Positions 63,024-64,000 of a stretch of 64,000 bases of DNA are shown here, piece by piece. Source of the DNA: Amycolatopsis sp. NBC_01488 (GTDB taxonomy: Bacteria > Actinomycetota > Actinomycetes > Mycobacteriales > Pseudonocardiaceae); contig NZ_CP109434.1 in assembly GCF_036227105.1 (NCBI RefSeq), positions 3,724,001 to 3,788,000 of the forward strand. The letters run 5' to 3'. The notes beneath the pieces are model-generated. The model saw only the letters and a program-made list of their open reading frames with translations. It had not been told where the DNA came from and did no database searches. A program made the position numbers and the translations under genes. The first letter of the stretch is position 1. Each line of letters opens with the position of its first letter.

Positions 63024-63782
63024 ATGTGCGGCCGCTACGCCGCCACGAAGGACCCGGCGAAGCTGATCGAAGAGTTCGAGGCCATCGATCTCACCGAAGG
63101 GCACGCGCGCGCCGACCACAACGTCGCGCCGACGAAGAACGTGGTGACCGTCGTGCAGCGGCACCCGCGTGACGAAGACGGCGAGGTCCTCGAGGACGAG
63201 CCTGCCGAGCGTTCGCTGCGGATGATGAAGTGGGGCCTGGTGCCGTTCTGGGCGAAGGACCCTTCGGTCGGCTCGCGGATGATCAACACGCGTGCCGAGA
63301 CGGCCGCCGAGAAGCCTGCCTTCCGCCGCGCGCTGGTGTCGCGGCGCTGCCTGGTGCCCGCCGACGGCTGGTTCGAGTGGCGCCGCACCGGCAAGGAGAA
63401 GGAGCCGTTCTACATGACGGAGCCGGACGGCTCCTCGATCGCGTTCGGCGGGATCTGGGAGACCTGGCACCCGAAGGACGACAAGGACGCGCCGCCGCTG
63501 ATCACGTTCTCGATCATCACGACCGACTCCGCCGGCCAGCTGACCGACATCCACCACCGGATGCCGCTGATCGTGCCTCGCGCCCATTGGGACGACTGGC
63601 TCGACCCGGACCGCGAAGACGTCAAGGACCTGCTGGTGCCGACGCCGGACGACATCGTCGCGTCGCTGGAGCTGCGGCCGATCTCGACGCTGGTGAACAA
63701 CGTCCGCAACAACGGGCCCGAGCTGCTGGAGCGCGTCGACCCGGCGCACGAAGGTGCCCTGTTCGACGTGCCGAAGTCATGA
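63024..63782 (+). CDS. SRAP-domain abasic-site processing protein (YedK/HMCES family)
   Basis: 252-residue protein that covalently traps abasic sites in single-stranded DNA at the fork. The catalytic Cys2 follows the processed Met in MCGRYAATKDP. Other active-site residues are in YNVAPTKN-type ADHNVAPTKNVV (Asn), PADGWFEWRRTG (Glu) and LTDIHHRMPLIV (His). All are present. ATG 63024 has GAGGAGG 7 bp upstream, and processing of Met1 to expose Cys fixes this start; TTG 63018 is rejected. Equivalent to Rv3226c. It overlaps the next gene by ATGA. Confidence 0.95.
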   Translation: MCGRYAATKDPAKLIEEFEAIDLTEGHARADHNVAPTKNVVTVVQRHPRDEDGEVLEDEPAERSLRMMKWGLVPFWAKDPSVGSRMINTRAETAAEKPAFRRALVSRRCLVPADGWFEWRRTGKEKEPFYMTEPDGSSIAFGGIWETWHPKDDKDAPPLITFSIITTDSAGQLTDIHHRMPLIVPRAHWDDWLDPDREDVKDLLVPTPDDIVASLELRPISTLVNNVRNNGPELLERVDPAHEGALFDVPKS

Positions 63783-64000
63783 CGGCCCTCGAGATCGACA
63801 CCGCGTACGGCCCGGCCCGGGTCTACCTGCACTGCGCCGAGGAAGGCGTGGCGGTGCTGATGCTGGGCCACGGCGCGGGCGGTGGGCTCGGGGCGAAGGA
63901 CCTGGTGGCGGTGACGCGCGCGGCGCAGTCGGCGGGGGTGCACGTGGCGCTGGTCGAGCAGCCGTACCGGGTGGCGGGCCGCCGCGCGCCGGCCCCGGCG
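63779..64000 (+). CDS. Alpha/beta hydrolase-like protein, N-terminal part only
   Basis: 74 codons visible before the window ends. The start MTALEIDTAYGPARVYLHCA and the oxyanion motif VLMLGHGAGGGLGAKDL, then GVHVALVEQPYRVAGR, match the alpha/beta-hydrolase proteins of the dienelactone-hydrolase-like group commonly found next to SRAP genes. The nucleophile serine is beyond the edge. ATG 63779 overlaps the SRAP stop by 4 bp, so both are in one operon. Confidence 0.8.
   Translation, partial: MTALEIDTAYGPARVYLHCAEEGVAVLMLGHGAGGGLGAKDLVAVTRAAQSAGVHVALVEQPYRVAGRRAPAPA

Overview
The window is about 70% GC, uses many GTG and TTG starts, and carries mycothiol, WhiB, MtrAB-LpqB and wax-ester/diacylglycerol synthase genes. 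This marks an actinomycete. The gene set and order suggest the Pseudonocardiaceae, most like Amycolatopsis; that assignment comes from gene content and style, not from a marker gene. No rRNA, tRNA, insertion sequence, prophage or CRISPR array was found.

Layout. 1-1,315: trpS (cut by the window edge) behind a Trp-codon leader peptide and attenuator, then a YciI protein and a small cysteine-rich protein under a DtxR/IdeR-type iron box. 1,447-14,800: a block matching the typA-lpqW-...-mshB order of Mycobacterium tuberculosis, interrupted by a peptide ABC transporter (binding lipoprotein, permease B, permease C, a second B, and a convergent double ATPase). 14,826-24,661: a membrane protease, then whiB2, a large glycosyltransferase, a degenerate zincin, a DUF3499 protein, manB, a Trm112-like protein, a SIS/TobH protein and manA, which together supply mannose phosphates. 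24,662-25,421 has no convincing gene and holds 17 copies of a 21-bp repeat beside an AfsR-type regulator.

28,475-39,302: a CDF cation exporter, an amino-acid permease, a LAXTG surface protein, a large membrane protein, ahcY, a VapBC-type toxin-antitoxin pair, a helix-turn-helix regulator, and a secreted papain-like peptidase overlapping a membrane-anchored partner. 39,367-44,892: tmk, then two N-demethylating flavoenzymes, gene remnants, an IclR regulator and a Rieske protein. 45,044-54,593: mtrA-mtrB-lpqB-comF-hpf-secA in the mycobacterial order, with an unusual repeat-rich gap before hpf. 54,658-64,000: P450, an Rv3235-like protein, HAD hydrolase, SpoU methyltransferase, a WS/DGAT protein, DUF6912, two LppX/LprG-type lipoproteins, rsgA, a SRAP protein and a partial hydrolase.

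The core from whiB2 to the SRAP gene runs parallel to M. tuberculosis Rv3260c-Rv3226c. The accessory genes sit as islands inside it: between lpqW and mshB, between ahcY and tmk, and between tmk and mtrA. The most interesting signals are regulatory: the trpS attenuator, the iron box on a tiny Cys-rich gene, and several unexplained repeat arrays.
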